64,000 nt of DNA from Luteimonas yindakuii (GCF_004803715.2 NZ_CP039383.2:2294001-2358000); one strand, 5' to 3'; positions 33,729 to 44,335 are shown, numbered from the stretch's first letter. Program-made: numbers and translations. Notes: generated from the letters alone by a model not told the origin.

Positions 33729-34298
33729 GTGAGTGACTTCATCGCCTGGCTGCCGGATGCCGACACGCTCGATGCGCTGGAGGCACTGTGCGCGGCATTG
33801 CCCGGGGCGTTCCCGGCGATGCCGCCGCTGCAGGTGCGCCGGCGCGCGCAGCTGCACATGACGCTGCGCTACCTGGCCGAGGGTTTGCCGGAGGACCCGG
33901 CCCGGCTCTACGCCGCACTTGCCGCCGTGGCCGCGCGCGCGCCGCGGCAGGCACTCCAGCTGGAACGCGTTGAAATCTGGCCGGCGGCGGCGGTATTCGT
34001 GGCACGGCCCGCGCCGTCGCCCGCACTGGACACGCTGTTCGCCGACCTGGAGGCCGTTGCGGTGGCCTGCGGGCATGCGCCGGAACCGCGGCAGCCGATG
34101 CCGCACGTCACCCTGGCCTATTTCCCGCGCGGACAACACGACCAGGGCCTGCCGGAGGCGCCGGGCCTGCTGCCGTTGCCAATCGATGCCTGCCTGGGAA
34201 GCCTGTCGATCGCACGCACGGCGCACGGTGGCTACGACAACCTGCACTGGTGGCCGCTTGCGGAACCGCCCTGCCCGTATTCCGGACCGGAGGCATGA
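33729..34298 (+). CDS. thpR: RNA 2',3'-cyclic phosphodiesterase
   Basis: 189 residues of the 2H phosphoesterase superfamily, historically called 2'-5' RNA ligase (LigT). The two catalytic HxTx motifs are HMTL (43-46) and HVTL (126-129), about 80 residues apart as usual. It hydrolyses 2',3'-cyclic phosphates on RNA; the cellular substrate is not known. Translation starts with GTG at 33729 (reading MSDFIAWLPD). The stop codon overlaps the start of the next gene by four bases (ATGA), indicating translational coupling. Confidence 0.88.
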   Translation: MSDFIAWLPDADTLDALEALCAALPGAFPAMPPLQVRRRAQLHMTLRYLAEGLPEDPARLYAALAAVAARAPRQALQLERVEIWPAAAVFVARPAPSPALDTLFADLEAVAVACGHAPEPRQPMPHVTLAYFPRGQHDQGLPEAPGLLPLPIDACLGSLSIARTAHGGYDNLHWWPLAEPPCPYSGPEA

Positions 34299-34795
34299 TG
34301 GGTGCCGGATCGTCGGTGGAAGTGGGCGCTGGCACGACACCGGCATCGCCGGCGACGCAGTTGCGCGCGGTGGCGGTGTTCGAGGCCGGCAAGGGTGTGG
34401 TCGCCCTGCTCGCCGCCGGCGCGCTCGGCTGGTTCGGCGCGCCGCGGTTGCAACAGGGCGTGGAATCGGTGGCCGCGGGCATCGGCGCGCCACTGGACGG
34501 CGACCGCGTCGCCTGGCTCGCGCGCGCCCTCGACGGCGGCACCCTCGATCTGGTGCTGGCGGTACTGCTGGTCTACGCCGTGCTGCGCTTCATCGAAGCC
34601 TGGGGCCTGTGGCGTGCGCGGGGATGGGCGTCCTGGCTGGGCTGCATCGGCGCGGCGATGTACGTGCCGATCGAGGTGTGCGAGCTCTGGCGCCATCCCG
34701 GCTGGCTGCCGGCCATCGTGCTGGCGGTCAACCTCGCCGTGGTCTGGGTCCTTGGCCGCGACTGCCTGCGGCGCATGCGCGCCCTGCCCGGCTGA
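34295..34795 (+). CDS. DUF2127 family membrane protein
   Basis: 166 residues. Three to four hydrophobic segments (about 31-46, 84-101, 109-123 and 135-150) and the RFIEAWGLWRARGWASWLG motif identify the DUF2127 family of small inner-membrane proteins, whose function is unknown. Its start overlaps the thpR stop by four bases; two adjacent ATG codons (34295 and 34298) could serve, only the first being in this frame. It converges on the broken MscS gene, with a gap of nine bases. Confidence 0.8.
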   Translation: MMGAGSSVEVGAGTTPASPATQLRAVAVFEAGKGVVALLAAGALGWFGAPRLQQGVESVAAGIGAPLDGDRVAWLARALDGGTLDLVLAVLLVYAVLRFIEAWGLWRARGWASWLGCIGAAMYVPIEVCELWRHPGWLPAIVLAVNLAVVWVLGRDCLRRMRALPG

Positions 34796-34804
34796 CCATC
34801 CGCG

Positions 34805-35951
34805 CTAGGGCGCAGGCGACGCATGCGGCGAGCCTGCAGTGTCGTCGCCACCGGCCGCTCCCTCCTCCGCAGGCCCGTGGGCGTCCCGGTCGCTACGCGC
34901 CATCGCCAGTGAGCCGCCCAGCTCGGTGCGCCGCCGCGCCAGCGCCTGCGGGTGTTCGCGACGCAGGAACTCCATCATCCGTTCGCGCACCGCGGCGCGC
35001 AGGTCGTAGTCGTCGCCGGAATTGCGTGCGCTCACCAGCAGCCGCACCTTCATCGCATCCGGCAGCAGGTCGTCGACATGCACCACGCAGACGCGGCCGT
35101 CCCAGCGCGGGTCTGATTCGCAGATCCGCTGCAATTCATCGCGCACCGCCTGCAGCGGGGTGCCGTGGTCGAGCCAGACGAACACCGGCCCGAGGATCTC
35201 CGCGCTGGTGCGCGTCCAGTTCTGGAACGGGTTCTCGATGAACCACTGCAACGGCACCACCAGCCGGCGCTGGTCCCAGATCCGCACCACCACGTAGGCA
35301 CTGGTGATTTCCTCGATGCGGCCCCACTCGCCTTCCACGATCACCACGTCGTCGAGGCGGATCGGCTGGGTGATGGCGATCTGCAGGCCGGCAATGAGGT
35401 TGCCGAACACCGGCCGCGCGGCGAAGCCCGCGACGACACCGAGCAGGCCGGCCGATGCCAGCAGGGCCCGCACCGACCTGGCGGATGGTCGGGAACGTCA
35501 TCAGGATCAGCGCCAGGCCGACCAGCATGATGCCGATCTGCACCGCGCGGCCGATCACCCGGGTCTGGGTCTGGATGCGTCGGGCGTGCAGGTTGTCGGC
35601 CACGTCGACGGGGTGCCGCGCGACGATCCGGCGTTCGATGGCACCGACACCCCGCACCAGCGCCCAGGTCACGCAGGCCGCCCCTCCCACACCGAGCAGG
35701 TGCTGGATGCGCGCGATCCACTCGGCCGGCAACGGGGTCGCGGCGACGGCAAGGCTGAGGAACAGCAATGGCAACGCAAGGGCCGCCGGTGCCGCGATCG
35801 CGGCGAAGATGCGCGCCCATGCGCGGTCGGCACGCGCACGTGCCCGCCGCGCCGCGGCAAGCAGCAGCCGGCGCACGACCAGGCCGATCGCAAGCGCGAC
35901 CACGACCGGCCATGCGGTCGCGGCAACAAGGTCCCAGTCGTAGTCAGGCAT
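34805..35951 (-). pseudogene. MscS-family mechanosensitive channel, frameshifted
   Basis: Two reading frames together make one MscS protein of about 381 residues. The 5' part (from 35951) encodes several membrane helices (about 9-27, 48-70, 80-98, 126-148) up to MTFPTIRQVGAG. The conserved pore helix LLASAGLLGVVAGFAA then continues in another frame, followed by the MscS beta domain (RLDDVVIVEGEWGRIEEI, WFIENPFQNWTR) and C-terminal region. Removing one C from the CCC at about 35466-35469 joins the frames exactly (GCGGGCCCTGCTGG to GCGGGCCTGCTGG). Without that, the first frame ends at residue 271 with no channel domain. Either a natural inactivating mutation, programmed slippage or a sequencing error. 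Confidence 0.85.
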
Positions 35952-36048
35952 GCAGGATTCCGCGGCGGATCAACCGCGAATCATGCTTGCGCGTCCGTCG
36001 ACGCAGGGTCGATGGCCCGGCGCAGCTGCGCGTCGCAGCCGGATTGAC

Positions 36049-37443
36049 TCAGCGCACGATCGGCTGCGCCAGCGAGCCCTGCTTGCGCACGATGGCGATC
36101 GCGATTTCCAGCGCCTGCTCGTAGTTCAACCGCGGATCCACCGCTGAACGGTACGCACGGCCGAGGTCGACTTCGGTGAGCTCGCGCGCGCCACCGATGC
36201 ATTCGGTAACGTCCTCGCCGGTCAACTCGAGATGGACACCACCCAATCGGGTGCCGGCGGCCGCGTGCAGGTCGAAGGCCTGCTCGAGCTCGTTGCGGAT
36301 GCGTTCGAAGCGACGGGTCTTGTAGCCGTTGCTGGTCGATTCGGTATTGCCGTGCATCGCATCGCAGATCCACAGCACGCGCCGGCCCTCGCGCTTCACT
36401 GCATCCAGCAGCGGCGGCAGCTTGTCCGCGATCTCGCGATCGCCCATGCGATGGATCAGCCCCAGCCGGCCGGGTTCGTCATGCGGGTTGAGCACGTCGA
36501 TCAGCCGCATCAGCTGGTCGGGGGTCACGGTTGGCCCGACCTTCACCGCGATCGGATTGCGGATGCCGCGGAAGTATTCGACGTGGGCACCATCAAGCGC
36601 GGCGGTGCGCATGCCGATCCATGGGAAGTGCGTGCTGAGGTTGAACCAGCCCCACTGCCGCGGCACCTGGCGGGTGAACGCTTCCTCGTACGGCAGCAAC
36701 AGCGCTTCGTGCGAGGTGTAGAAGTCGACGCGATTGAGGTTGTGGACCTCGCTGCCCGACAGCGTCTCCATGAAGCGCACGGCGTCGCCGATGCTCGCGA
36801 CCATGTGCTGGTATTCGGCGGCCAGCGGCGAATGCCCCATCCAGCCGAGGTTCCAGTATTCGGGGTGGTGCAGGTCGGCGAATCCGCCGTCGATCAGCGA
36901 GCGGGTGAAGTTCATCGTCAGCGCGGAGCGCGCGTGTGCCTTCACCATGCGCCGCGGATCGGGCGCGCGGTCCTGCGTGGTGAACGCCGGGCCGTTGATC
37001 ATGTCGCCGCGATAGCTCGGCAGCGTCACCCCGTCGCGCGTTTCCGTATCGGTCGAGCGCGGCTTGGCGTACTGGCCGGCGAAGCGACCCACGCGCACCA
37101 CCGGCAGGCGCAGGCCATGCACCAGCACCAGGCTCATCTGCAGCAGCACCTTGAGCCGGTTGGAGATGACCTCCGAGGTGCAGTCGGCGAAATTCTCCGC
37201 GCACTCGCCACCCTGCAGCAGGAAGCGCTTGCCGTCCTGGGCCTCGGCGATCTGCTGCTTGAGGGCGAGGATTTCCCACGACGTCACCAGTGGCGGCAGG
37301 GCGCGCAGCTCCTCCTGTACGACGGCGAGCGCCTCGGCATCGGCATAGCGGGGCATCTGCAGGCCCGGGCGCGCACGCCAGCTGTCGGGCTGCCAGTCGT
37401 CAGCCAGCTGCACCGGCATCAGGTTGCGTTCGGGGGGAGACAT
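36049..37443 (-). CDS. 3-deoxy-7-phosphoheptulonate synthase, class II
   Basis: 464 residues of the plant-type (class II) DAHP synthase, which condenses PEP with erythrose 4-phosphate at the entry of the shikimate pathway. Conserved motifs include [14 protein letters not shown] (metal-binding Cys), [38 protein letters not shown] and CDAMHGNT. Xanthomonads use this class, unlike the AroFGH enzymes of E. coli. ATG at 37443 is used; the in-frame ATG at 37419 is equally poorly provided with a ribosome binding site. It lies 50 bp downstream of dsbB in the same direction. Confidence 0.95.
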   Translation of the reverse strand: MSPPERNLMPVQLADDWQPDSWRARPGLQMPRYADAEALAVVQEELRALPPLVTSWEILALKQQIAEAQDGKRFLLQGGECAENFADCTSEVISNRLKVLLQMSLVLVHGLRLPVVRVGRFAGQYAKPRSTDTETRDGVTLPSYRGDMINGPAFTTQDRAPDPRRMVKAHARSALTMNFTRSLIDGGFADLHHPEYWNLGWMGHSPLAAEYQHMVASIGDAVRFMETLSGSEVHNLNRVDFYTSHEALLLPYEEAFTRQVPRQWGWFNLSTHFPWIGMRTAALDGAHVEYFRGIRNPIAVKVGPTVTPDQLMRLIDVLNPHDEPGRLGLIHRMGDREIADKLPPLLDAVKREGRRVLWICDAMHGNTESTSNGYKTRRFERIRNELEQAFDLHAAAGTRLGGVHLELTGEDVTECIGGARELTEVDLGRAYRSAVDPRLNYEQALEIAIAIVRKQGSLAQPIVR

Positions 37444-37493
37444 CGGAGGTCCGTCTTACATGGACACCCATGATGCCAGAGCGCGGCAGCGCG

Positions 37494-38009
37494 TCAATTT
37501 CGCCGGGAGCTGCGCCGCAAGGCGGCGTACAGCACCCACGCCGCCAGCAGGACGAACCACAGCAGGCTCCACGCCGGCATCGACAGGCCCAGGAAGGTCC
37601 AGTCGACGTTGCCGCAATCGCCGGTGCCGGTCATGACGCGGCGGATCAGGCTGGTGGTGGACAGGGTGTCGCGCAGGAACTCGAACGGCGGCCCGCAGGC
37701 GGGGATTTCCGGCGGATTGAGCTGCAGCCAGGTATGGCGGCCGGCGATTGCCGCGCCCACGGCAGCAGCGGCCACGGCGAGCACCGCCCAGACCCGGCGC
37801 CAGGCCGGACGCCGCGGCGCGGCCAGGCCACCCGCCAGCAGCACGATGCCGAGGGCGATGAAGGCGAACCGCTGGAAGATGCACAGTGGGCAGGGGTCCA
37901 GACCCCATTGCAGCTGCGAGAAGATCGCGAATCCGACCAGTGCAAAGCACACCGCGGATGCGGCGAGGAACTGGGCCCGGAACGACCAGGCGAAAGGATT
38001 GATGGCCAT
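37494..38009 (-). CDS. dsbB: Disulfide bond formation protein B
   Basis: 171 residues with four transmembrane helices. DsbB reoxidises periplasmic DsbA and passes electrons to quinone. The redox pairs are C40/C43 ([13 protein letters not shown]) in the first loop and C105/C132 in the second, as in E. coli. Start at 38009 opens [14 protein letters not shown]. It is transcribed leftward from just beyond the bidirectional terminator that ends the ribosomal block and is probably followed by DAHP synthase transcription. Confidence 0.95.
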   Translation of the reverse strand: MAINPFAWSFRAQFLAASAVCFALVGFAIFSQLQWGLDPCPLCIFQRFAFIALGIVLLAGGLAAPRRPAWRRVWAVLAVAAAAVGAAIAGRHTWLQLNPPEIPACGPPFEFLRDTLSTTSLIRRVMTGTGDCGNVDWTFLGLSMPAWSLLWFVLLAAWVLYAALRRSSRRN

Positions 38010-38077
38010 GGTTGCCCTGTTGGCGGGGACGCGCGTGCGCGGCGGAGGCCGCCAGCGAGGAAGCGCCGCACCATAAC

Positions 38078-38106
38078 AAAAAACCCCGGTCGGGACCGGG
38101 GTTTTT
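38078..38106. terminator. Bidirectional terminator ending the alpha operon
   Basis: Eleven-base stem AAAACCCCGGT/ACCGGGGTTTT with loop CGGG. It is symmetric with A/T runs on both sides, so it works in either direction. It closes the 26-kb leftward ribosomal/rpo block 27 bp past rplQ and insulates dsbB from read-through. Confidence 0.92.
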
Positions 38107-38132
38107 CAGCAGTCAGCAGGCGGAGGCCTGCA

Positions 38133-38519
38133 TCACTCCGCGTCGGCGACGGCACCCGCCTGCGGGCGGTCGACCAGTTCGACGTACGCCATCGGCGCGT
38201 TGTCACCGGCGCGGAAACCGCACTTCAGGATGCGCAGGTAACCGCCCGGACGGGCCTGGTAGCGCGGGCCCAGCTCGACGAACAGCTTGCCCACCGCTTC
38301 CTTGTCGCGCAGGCGCGCGAAGGCGAGGCGGCGGTTGGCAACGCCATCCACCTTGGCCATGGTGATCAGCGGCTCGGCGATGCGGCGCAGTTCCTTGGCC
38401 TTGGGCAGGGTGGTCTTGATCAGTTCGTTCTTGAACAGCGATGCCGCCATGTTCTTGAACATCGCCTCGCGATGGGCGCTGGTGCGGTTGAACTTGCGGC
38501 CGGCTTTCTGGTGGCGCAT
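38133..38519 (-). CDS. rplQ: 50S ribosomal protein L17
   Basis: 128 residues, starting [20 protein letters not shown], the invariant L17 opening. L17 lies near the exit of the peptide tunnel on the 50S subunit. It is the last gene of the alpha operon, as in E. coli. A gap of 269 bp separates it from rpoA, far more than the few tens of bases common in this operon; I see no gene in that gap. Strong terminator immediately downstream. Confidence 0.98.
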   Translation of the reverse strand: MRHQKAGRKFNRTSAHREAMFKNMAASLFKNELIKTTLPKAKELRRIAEPLITMAKVDGVANRRLAFARLRDKEAVGKLFVELGPRYQARPGGYLRILKCGFRAGDNAPMAYVELVDRPQAGAVADAE

Positions 38520-38788
38520 GGGTCGGATCCTTCAGGTCTGAATGTTGGGTCTGTGGGTTGCGTTGGCGCCGTCATGGCGTTGGAACCTGGACTGCGGATG
38601 GTCCGTGCCGGAACTCCGTCCCCGGCGGCGTCGCGTGCCTTGTGGCCGTCGACATGGTGTTGCGGTCTGTATCCGGCTGCGCCCGGAGGCACAGCCGCTG
38701 TTGCTTCGATGATCCAGCGGTGCCCGTGCCAGCACGGACGCCGCGTGCCCGGCCGATGCCCTGATCAGGCACCGGCTGGACGAGCCGA

Positions 38789-39787
38789 TCAGCCGAGCAT
38801 GCCGTGGCTGGCGACACCGGCCGGCGGCCAGTTCTCCAGCTTCATACCCAGCGAGAGGCCGCGCTGCGCCAGGACTTCCTTGATCTCGGTCAGCGACTTC
38901 TTGCCGAGGTTCGGGGTCTTGAGCAGTTCGACTTCGGTCTTCTGGATCAGGTCGCCGATGTAGTAGATGCTCTCGGCCTTGAGGCAGTTCGCCGAACGCA
39001 CCGTCAGCTCGAGATCGTCGATCGGACGCAGCAACAGCGGATCGACGCCGGCGGTCTGCTGCTTCGCCGCACCGCGGTCGCGGTTGGTGAAGTCGCCGAA
39101 CACCGAAAGCTGGTCGGTGAGGATGTCGGCGGCGGTGCGCACGGCTTCCTCGGCATCGATGGTGCCGTTGGTTTCGATGTCGAGCACCAGCTTGTCGAGG
39201 TCGGTGCGCTGTTCGACGCGGGCGGCCTCGACCTCGTACGCCACGCGGCGCACCGGCGAGAACGACGCGTCCAGCATCAGCCGGCCGATGGTGCGGGTCT
39301 CTTCGTCCGGACGACGACGGGCGGCGGCCGGCTGGTAGCCGAAGCCGCGCTCGATCTTCAGGCGCATGTTGATCGCTGCATCCTTGGTCAGGTTGCAGAT
39401 CACGTGCTCGCCGTTGATGATCTCGACGTTGTGGTCGGTCTTGATGTCGGCAGCGGTGACGACACCGGCGCCGGACTTCGCCAGCGACAGCGTGGCGCTC
39501 TCGCCGGTGCCCATGCGGATGGCGACATCCTTGAGGTTCAACAGCACCTCGAGCACGTCTTCCTGCAGGCCTTCGATGGCGCTGTACTCGTGCAGCACGC
39601 CGTCGATCTCGACTTCGGTGATGGCGAAGCCGGGGATGGACGACAGCAGCACGCGACGCAGGGCGTTGCCGAGCGTATGGCCGTAGCCACGCTCCAGCGG
39701 TTCGATCACGACCTTGGCACGATTGCCGGCGAGACGCTCGATTTGCGGAGCGCGCGGGCGCAGGACCTGGTTGGCAGTAACCGTCAT
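38789..39787 (-). CDS. rpoA: RNA polymerase subunit alpha
   Basis: 332 residues. The N-terminal domain (about 1-235; [22 protein letters not shown] is the dimer/beta-contact segment) assembles the polymerase. After a flexible linker (AAKQQTAG region) the C-terminal domain (about 255-318) has [14 protein letters not shown], the surface that binds UP elements and activators, and [15 protein letters not shown]. It belongs to the alpha operon between rpsD and rplQ. Start at 39787. Confidence 0.98.
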   Translation of the reverse strand: MTVTANQVLRPRAPQIERLAGNRAKVVIEPLERGYGHTLGNALRRVLLSSIPGFAITEVEIDGVLHEYSAIEGLQEDVLEVLLNLKDVAIRMGTGESATLSLAKSGAGVVTAADIKTDHNVEIINGEHVICNLTKDAAINMRLKIERGFGYQPAAARRRPDEETRTIGRLMLDASFSPVRRVAYEVEAARVEQRTDLDKLVLDIETNGTIDAEEAVRTAADILTDQLSVFGDFTNRDRGAAKQQTAGVDPLLLRPIDDLELTVRSANCLKAESIYYIGDLIQKTEVELLKTPNLGKKSLTEIKEVLAQRGLSLGMKLENWPPAGVASHGMLG

Positions 39788-39843
39788 TAGATAGCTTCTC
39801 CTGCGGTGCCCGCGTCATTGCGACACGGACGAGGCTCTTGGAG

Positions 39844-39887
39844 CCCCCTTTCGACAAGGGGGCGGCCGGCGCCAAAGGCGCCGGCCG
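39844..39887. repeat. Double palindrome in the rpsD-rpoA gap
   Basis: CCCCCTT/AAGGGGG with loop TCGAC (39844-39862) is directly followed by a perfect 11-base stem CGGCCGGCGCC/GGCGCCGGCCG around AAA (39863-39887). There is no T run. The pair looks like a REP-type doublet inserted in the 161-bp gap, or an RNA structure that protects or attenuates the downstream rpoA message. Confidence 0.5.
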
Positions 39888-39948
39888 GGGGTGGGATTGC
39901 TTCGCGCCGGAGGAAGGCCACCGGCGCCGGTGGCGATACGCCCCGGGC

Positions 39949-40581
39949 TTACTTCGAGTAAAGCTCGACGATCAGCGCTTCGTTGATGTCGGCCGGCAGG
40001 TCGCCACGGGCCGGAACGGCCTTGAACACACCGGCGAACTTGCTGGAGTCGACCTCGACCCACGACGGCGACAGATCCATCTGCGAGGAGACCTCGAGGG
40101 CTTCCTTCACGCGAAGCTGCTTCTGGGCCTTCTCCGACAGCGCGATCGCGTCGCCGGCCTTGACCTGGTACGACGGCAGGTTCACCGGCTTGCCGTTCAC
40201 CGTGACGCCGCGATGCGACACCAGCTGGCGCGCGGCCGGACGGGTCACCGCGAAGCCCATGCGGTAGACGACATTGTCCAGGCGGGTCTCGAGGAGCTGC
40301 AGCAGGTTCTCACCCGTGTTGCCCTTCTTGGTGGTCGCCTTCTTGTAGTAGTTGCGGAACTGACGCTCCAGCAGGCCGTAGATACGCTTGACCTTCTGCT
40401 TTTCACGCAGCTGGGTGGCGTAGTCGGACAGCTTGCCCTTGCGGGTGTTGGTCGCGCCGTGCTGGCCGGGCTTCTGCTCCAGCTTGCACTTGGAATCCAA
40501 CGCACGCGTCGGGCTCTTGAGCGACAGGTCGGCGCCTTCGCGGCGCGCGAGCTTGCAGGTAGGACCGATATAACGAGCCAT
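39949..40581 (-). CDS. rpsD: 30S ribosomal protein S4
   Basis: 210 residues. S4 is a primary 16S rRNA binder that nucleates 30S assembly and, in E. coli, represses the alpha operon by binding its leader. The N-terminal [16 protein letters not shown] and the S4 RNA-binding domain (about 97-160; [31 protein letters not shown] pattern) are intact. It lies 14 bp after rpsK. Confidence 0.98.
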   Translation of the reverse strand: MARYIGPTCKLARREGADLSLKSPTRALDSKCKLEQKPGQHGATNTRKGKLSDYATQLREKQKVKRIYGLLERQFRNYYKKATTKKGNTGENLLQLLETRLDNVVYRMGFAVTRPAARQLVSHRGVTVNGKPVNLPSYQVKAGDAIALSEKAQKQLRVKEALEVSSQMDLSPSWVEVDSSKFAGVFKAVPARGDLPADINEALIVELYSK

Positions 40582-40595
40582 TTCTTATCGCTCCC

Positions 40596-40988
40596 TTAGA
40601 CGCGACGCTTCTTCGGCGGACGGCACCCGTTGTGCGGGATTGGCGTCACGTCGATGATGTTGGTGATCTTGTAGCCGACGTTGTTCAGCGAACGCACGGC
40701 GGACTCGCGACCCGGGCCGGGGCCCTTGATGCGCACTTCCAGCGACTTCACGCCGTAGTCGAGCGCAGCGCGGCCAGCCTTTTCGGCGGCAACCTGGGCA
40801 GCGAACGGGGTCGACTTGCGGGAACCGCGGAAACCCGCGCCGCCCGAGGTCGCCCACGACAGCGCGTTGCCCTGGCGGTCGGTGATGGTGACGATGGTGT
40901 TGTTGAAAGAAGCGTGGACGTGGGCGACGCCATCGGTGATGACGCGCTTGATCTTCTTCTTGGTCTTGGTAGCAGCCGGCTTTGCCAT
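40596..40988 (-). CDS. rpsK: 30S ribosomal protein S11
   Basis: 130 residues. S11 lies on the 30S platform beside the mRNA exit and the E site. Core motifs [17 protein letters not shown] and [14 protein letters not shown], plus the basic [13 protein letters not shown] end, are conserved. Nine bases follow rpsM and 14 precede rpsD. The Lys-rich N-terminus ([13 protein letters not shown]) is typical. Confidence 0.98.
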   Translation of the reverse strand: MAKPAATKTKKKIKRVITDGVAHVHASFNNTIVTITDRQGNALSWATSGGAGFRGSRKSTPFAAQVAAEKAGRAALDYGVKSLEVRIKGPGPGRESAVRSLNNVGYKITNIIDVTPIPHNGCRPPKKRRV

Positions 40989-40997
40989 GTCGATTCC

Positions 40998-41354
40998 TTA
41001 CTTCCTGATGGCCTTGCGCGGTCCCTTGCGGGTCCGGGCATTGGTCCGGGTACGCTGGCCGCGCAGCGGCAGGCCGCGGCGGTGGCGCAGGCCACGATAG
41101 CTACCCAGGTCCATCAGGCGCTTGATCGCCATGCCCGTCTCGCGGCGCAGGTCACCCTCCACCACGTACTTGCCGATCTCCGAGCGCAGGCGCTCGACTT
41201 CCGGCTCGGTCAGGTCGACGATCCGGGTCGTCTGGTCGACACCCGCGGCGTCGCAGACCTTCTTGGAACGGGTACGGCCGATGCCGTAGATACTCTGAAG
41301 CCCGACCCAGACATGCTTCTGGGCAGGCAGGTTGACGCCCGCAATACGCGCCAT
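40998..41354 (-). CDS. rpsM: 30S ribosomal protein S13
   Basis: 118 residues. S13 is in the 30S head and bridges to the 50S and to tRNA in the P site. [20 protein letters not shown] and the [29 protein letters not shown] C-terminal tail are as expected. It opens the alpha operon. In E. coli rpmJ (L36) comes just before it; that gene is absent here, leaving a 323-bp gap after secY. Confidence 0.98.
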   Translation of the reverse strand: MARIAGVNLPAQKHVWVGLQSIYGIGRTRSKKVCDAAGVDQTTRIVDLTEPEVERLRSEIGKYVVEGDLRRETGMAIKRLMDLGSYRGLRHRRGLPLRGQRTRTNARTRKGPRKAIRK

Positions 41355-41417
41355 GACGCGATCTCCAACTGGTTAGGCGGCCGGACCCATGCGGGCGCAC
41401 GGCGCAGTGAACACGAA

Positions 41418-41423
41418 ATTGTA
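41418..41423 (-). promoter_or_regulatory. -10-like box ahead of rpsM
   Basis: TACAAT on the minus strand, 64 bp before the rpsM ATG, in a local AT-rich patch. The closest -35-like sequence, CTGACA (41443-41438), is only 14 bp away, so the promoter is uncertain. It would give the alpha operon its own start and fits the wide secY-rpsM gap. Confidence 0.3.
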
Positions 41424-41471
41424 TCAAAGTCCCGGCTTGTCAGGAAGCCCAGGCCAACAGCGGCCAGGACT

Positions 41472-41635
41472 CCGGCATGGGGAGTGTGCCCATGCTCCGG
41501 CGAAGGCCCAGGACTGGTTGCCGGCGCAAGCGCCTGCGACCCTCCCTGCCACTCAAGCAGGGAACCGGCCCTGGACCACCCGTGCGCGGGACTGCCGCCG
41601 GGTCGCCCATCCGGACCGGGACGAAGCCCCGGTCC
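41472..41635. repeat. Palindrome cluster in the secY-rpsM gap
   Basis: The 323-bp gap has no gene but several palindromes: CATGGG/CCCATG (41476-41494), CCCTGC/GCAGGG (41544-41562) nested in GCCGG..CCGGC, and GGACCGGG/CCCGGTCC (around 41613-41635). None has a T run. They may be REP elements or RNA structures that process the message between secY and rpsM. Confidence 0.45.
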
Positions 41636-41677
41636 ATGCAGGCCGCCGAAGCAGCCCGCGTGCGATCTGTGTTGCCG

Positions 41678-43039
41678 TCAGCGGGCGCTCAGCCCACCGC
41701 CGCGGCCACCCTTCAGGTTGGCCTTCTTCAACAGGCTCTCGTACTGGTGCGACATCAGGTGGGCCTGCAGCTGGGCGATGAAGTCCATCACCACCACCAC
41801 CACGATGAGCAGCGAGGTGCCGCCGAAGTAGAACGAGGTGCCCAGCTCCGCCCGCAGAAACTCGGGCAGCAGGCAGACGATGACCAGGTAGGTCGCACCG
41901 GCGGCGGTGAGCCGCGTCAGCACGCCGTCGATGTAGTCGGCGGTGGCCTTGCCGGGGCGGATGCCCGGGATCAGCGCGCCCGACTTCTTCAGGTTGTCGG
42001 CGGTTTCCTGGCTGTTGAACACCAGTGCCGTGTAGAAGAACGCGAAGCCCGCGATCAGCCCGGCGTACAGCAGGATGTAGAGCGGCTCGCCCGGCGACAG
42101 CGCCTGCGCAGCACGCTGCAGCCAGTTGGCCGAGCCGGCCTGGCCGAACCAGGTCGACACCGTGGCCGGGAACATGATGATCGACGAGGCGAAGATCGCC
42201 GGGATCACGCCCGCCATGTTGAGCTTGAGCGGCAGGAACGAGCTCTGGTTCATGTACGCGTTGCGGCCACCCTGGCGGCGCGCGTAGTTGACCGTGATCC
42301 GGCGCTGGCCGCGCTCGACGAACACCACGAAGTAGACGAACAGCAGCACGATGGCCGCGATCAGGATCACCGCGATCGGGCTGATGTCGCCGTTGCGCGC
42401 CTGCTCGAAGGTGCTGATGATCGCGCCCGGGATACCGGCCACGATGCCCGCGAAGATGATCAGCGAGACGCCGTTGCCGATGCCGCGCTCGGTCACCTGC
42501 TCGCCCAGCCACACCAGGAACATGGTGCCGGCGGTCAGCGCGACGATGGCGGTGAGCACGAAGCCCATGCCCGGCTGGTAGACGACCTGGATGCCGCTGC
42601 CGGCGCCCTGCGACTGCAGCGCCATCGCGATGCCGGCCGACTGGAAGATCGCCAGCGGGATCGCGCCGATGCGCGACCACTGGGTGATCCGGCGGCGACC
42701 GGACTCGCCTTCTTTCTGGATCGCCTTCAGGCTGGGCACGATCTGCACCATCAGCTGCATGACGATCGATGCCGAGATGTACGGGATCACGTTCAGCGCG
42801 AACAGGCTGAAGCGCTCCAGCGCACCGCCCGAGAACATGTTGAACATGTCGACGATGGTGCCCTGCTGCTGCTCCATCAGGCGCAGCATGGCGTCCGGAT
42901 TGACGCCCGGGACCGGGATGTAGCAGCCGATGCGATAGACCAGCAACGCACCGAGGACGAACAGAAGGCGCTGGCGCAGCTCGGTGAACTTGCCCATGCC
43001 CGCGCCGAGATTGCCCATTGCGCTACCGCTGCGTGACAT
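41678..43039 (-). CDS. secY: Preprotein translocase subunit SecY
   Basis: 453 residues with ten transmembrane helices. SecY is the channel through which unfolded proteins cross or enter the inner membrane, with SecE, SecG and SecA. The plug/pore region ([40 protein letters not shown]) and the cytoplasmic loop [19 protein letters not shown] are conserved. It ends the spc operon, 120 bp after rplO; a GGCCGCCC/GGGCGGCC hairpin lies in that gap (43113-43133). Start at 43039; a second ATG at residue 8 is possible. Confidence 0.97.
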   Translation of the reverse strand: MSRSGSAMGNLGAGMGKFTELRQRLLFVLGALLVYRIGCYIPVPGVNPDAMLRLMEQQQGTIVDMFNMFSGGALERFSLFALNVIPYISASIVMQLMVQIVPSLKAIQKEGESGRRRITQWSRIGAIPLAIFQSAGIAMALQSQGAGSGIQVVYQPGMGFVLTAIVALTAGTMFLVWLGEQVTERGIGNGVSLIIFAGIVAGIPGAIISTFEQARNGDISPIAVILIAAIVLLFVYFVVFVERGQRRITVNYARRQGGRNAYMNQSSFLPLKLNMAGVIPAIFASSIIMFPATVSTWFGQAGSANWLQRAAQALSPGEPLYILLYAGLIAGFAFFYTALVFNSQETADNLKKSGALIPGIRPGKATADYIDGVLTRLTAAGATYLVIVCLLPEFLRAELGTSFYFGGTSLLIVVVVVMDFIAQLQAHLMSHQYESLLKKANLKGGRGGGLSAR

Positions 43040-43159
43040 CGAATGCTCCGTTGTGCCGATCTGACCGCACGTGACTGTGACTCGAAACTTGCATGCCCTC
43101 GGCCACGACGACGGCCGCCCTTACCGGGCGGCCGCGTTGCTGCGAGTGGCGCTGCCGGC

Positions 43160-43603
43160 TCAGGCCGACAGATCCTCGACCGTGCCGCCAGCGGCTTCGA
43201 TCGCCGCGCGCGCACCGGCCGTGGCAAGCACGCCCTTGAGCACGAGCTTCTTCGAAAGCTCACCCTTCTTCACGATCTTGGCGCGCTTGGCCGTCGACGG
43301 CACCAGCTTCGCGGCGCGCAGCGCGGCGAAGTCGATCTCGCCTTCCAGGCGGTCGAGCTGGTACAGCATCACTTCGGCGGTGTCGCCCTTGGTGCGCGAG
43401 CGGAAGCCGACCTTCGGCAGGCGCATGTGCATCGGCATCTGGCCGCCTTCGAAGCCGGCCTTGATCTTGCCCTTGCCCGAACGCGCGAACGAACCCTTGT
43501 GGCCACGGCCGGCGGTCTTGCCGAGGCCGGAACCGATACCGCGGCCGACGCGCTTGCGGTCGGCACGGGCGCCCTCACCGGGCTTGAGTGTATTGAGCTT
43601 CAT
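43160..43603 (-). CDS. rplO: 50S ribosomal protein L15
   Basis: 147 residues. L15 binds several 23S rRNA domains late in 50S assembly. The basic N-terminal extension ([37 protein letters not shown] pattern) and globular C-terminus are intact. It begins five bases after rpmD. Confidence 0.98.
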   Translation of the reverse strand: MKLNTLKPGEGARADRKRVGRGIGSGLGKTAGRGHKGSFARSGKGKIKAGFEGGQMPMHMRLPKVGFRSRTKGDTAEVMLYQLDRLEGEIDFAALRAAKLVPSTAKRAKIVKKGELSKKLVLKGVLATAGARAAIEAAGGTVEDLSA

Positions 43604-43608
43604 CTGGA

Positions 43609-43806
43609 TTACTCCTCGACCCGGACCAGGTAGTGGACCTTGTTGATCAGGCCACGCACCTGGGGGCTGTCCTTGAGTTCGCGGACATCATTGAGCTTGT
43701 TCAGGCCGAGAGCCCGAACCGAGAGACGGTGCTTGGCCTGCGAGCCGCGCAGGCCCTTGACCAGGCGCACCTTGACGGTGCCGTTGCCGGCTTCGTTCTT
43801 AGCCAT
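43609..43806 (-). CDS. rpmD: 50S ribosomal protein L30
   Basis: 65 residues starting [19 protein letters not shown], close to the usual ~60. L30 packs against 5S/23S rRNA in the 50S subunit. The ATG at 43806 overlaps the rpsE stop by eight bases, showing translational coupling; longer in-frame starts would run through rpsE and are rejected. Confidence 0.97.
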   Translation of the reverse strand: MAKNEAGNGTVKVRLVKGLRGSQAKHRLSVRALGLNKLNDVRELKDSPQVRGLINKVHYLVRVEE

Positions 43807-44335
43807 GGAAGATCTCCTCGACCTTCTTGCCGCGCTTGGCCGCGATCTTGCCCGGCGACTGCATCGACTCAAGGCCGCGGACCGTGGCACGCACGAGGTT
43901 GATCGGATTGCGCGAACCGACGGCCTTGGCCAGCACGTCCTTCACGCCAACGGCTTCGAGCACGGCGCGCATCGCGCCACCGGCGATCACGCCGGTACCC
44001 TCGGACGCCGGCTGCATGAACACGCGGGCAGCGCCGTGACCGGCCTTGACCGTGTGGAACAGCGTGCCGCCGTTGAGGTCGATGTTGCTCATGTTCTTGC
44101 GGGCGTATTCCATCGACTTCTGGATCGCGACCGGCACTTCGCGCGCCTTGCCGTAACCGAAGCCGACGCGGCCGTTGCCGTCGCCCACCACCGTCAGTGC
44201 GGTGAAGGTGAACTGGCGACCGCCCTTGACCGTCTTGCTGACACGGTTGACCGTGATCAGCTTCTCGATCATGCCGTCGTCCATCTCCTCGCGGTCGCGG
44301 CGGTCGCGGCCCCGGGATTCTCTTTCGTTTGCCAT
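43799..44335 (-). CDS. rpsE: 30S ribosomal protein S5
   Basis: 178 residues. S5 shapes the mRNA entry tunnel and affects decoding accuracy; spectinomycin resistance maps to the loop near residues 20-35 (here [15 protein letters not shown]). The double-stranded RNA-binding domain and [19 protein letters not shown] segment are conserved. An Arg/Asp-rich N-terminus ([13 protein letters not shown]) is longer than in E. coli and typical of xanthomonads. AGGACA precedes the ATG. A 153-bp gap to rplR contains a GGCCCGGG/CCCGGGCC hairpin (44462-44482). Confidence 0.97.
   Translation of the reverse strand: MANERESRGRDRRDREEMDDGMIEKLITVNRVSKTVKGGRQFTFTALTVVGDGNGRVGFGYGKAREVPVAIQKSMEYARKNMSNIDLNGGTLFHTVKAGHGAARVFMQPASEGTGVIAGGAMRAVLEAVGVKDVLAKAVGSRNPINLVRATVRGLESMQSPGKIAAKRGKKVEEIFHG

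Noticed and set aside
41355..41677. rpmJ (L36) between secY and rpsM
   Set aside because: No MKVRxS-type 38-41 codon frame was found on the minus strand; the gap holds only palindromes.
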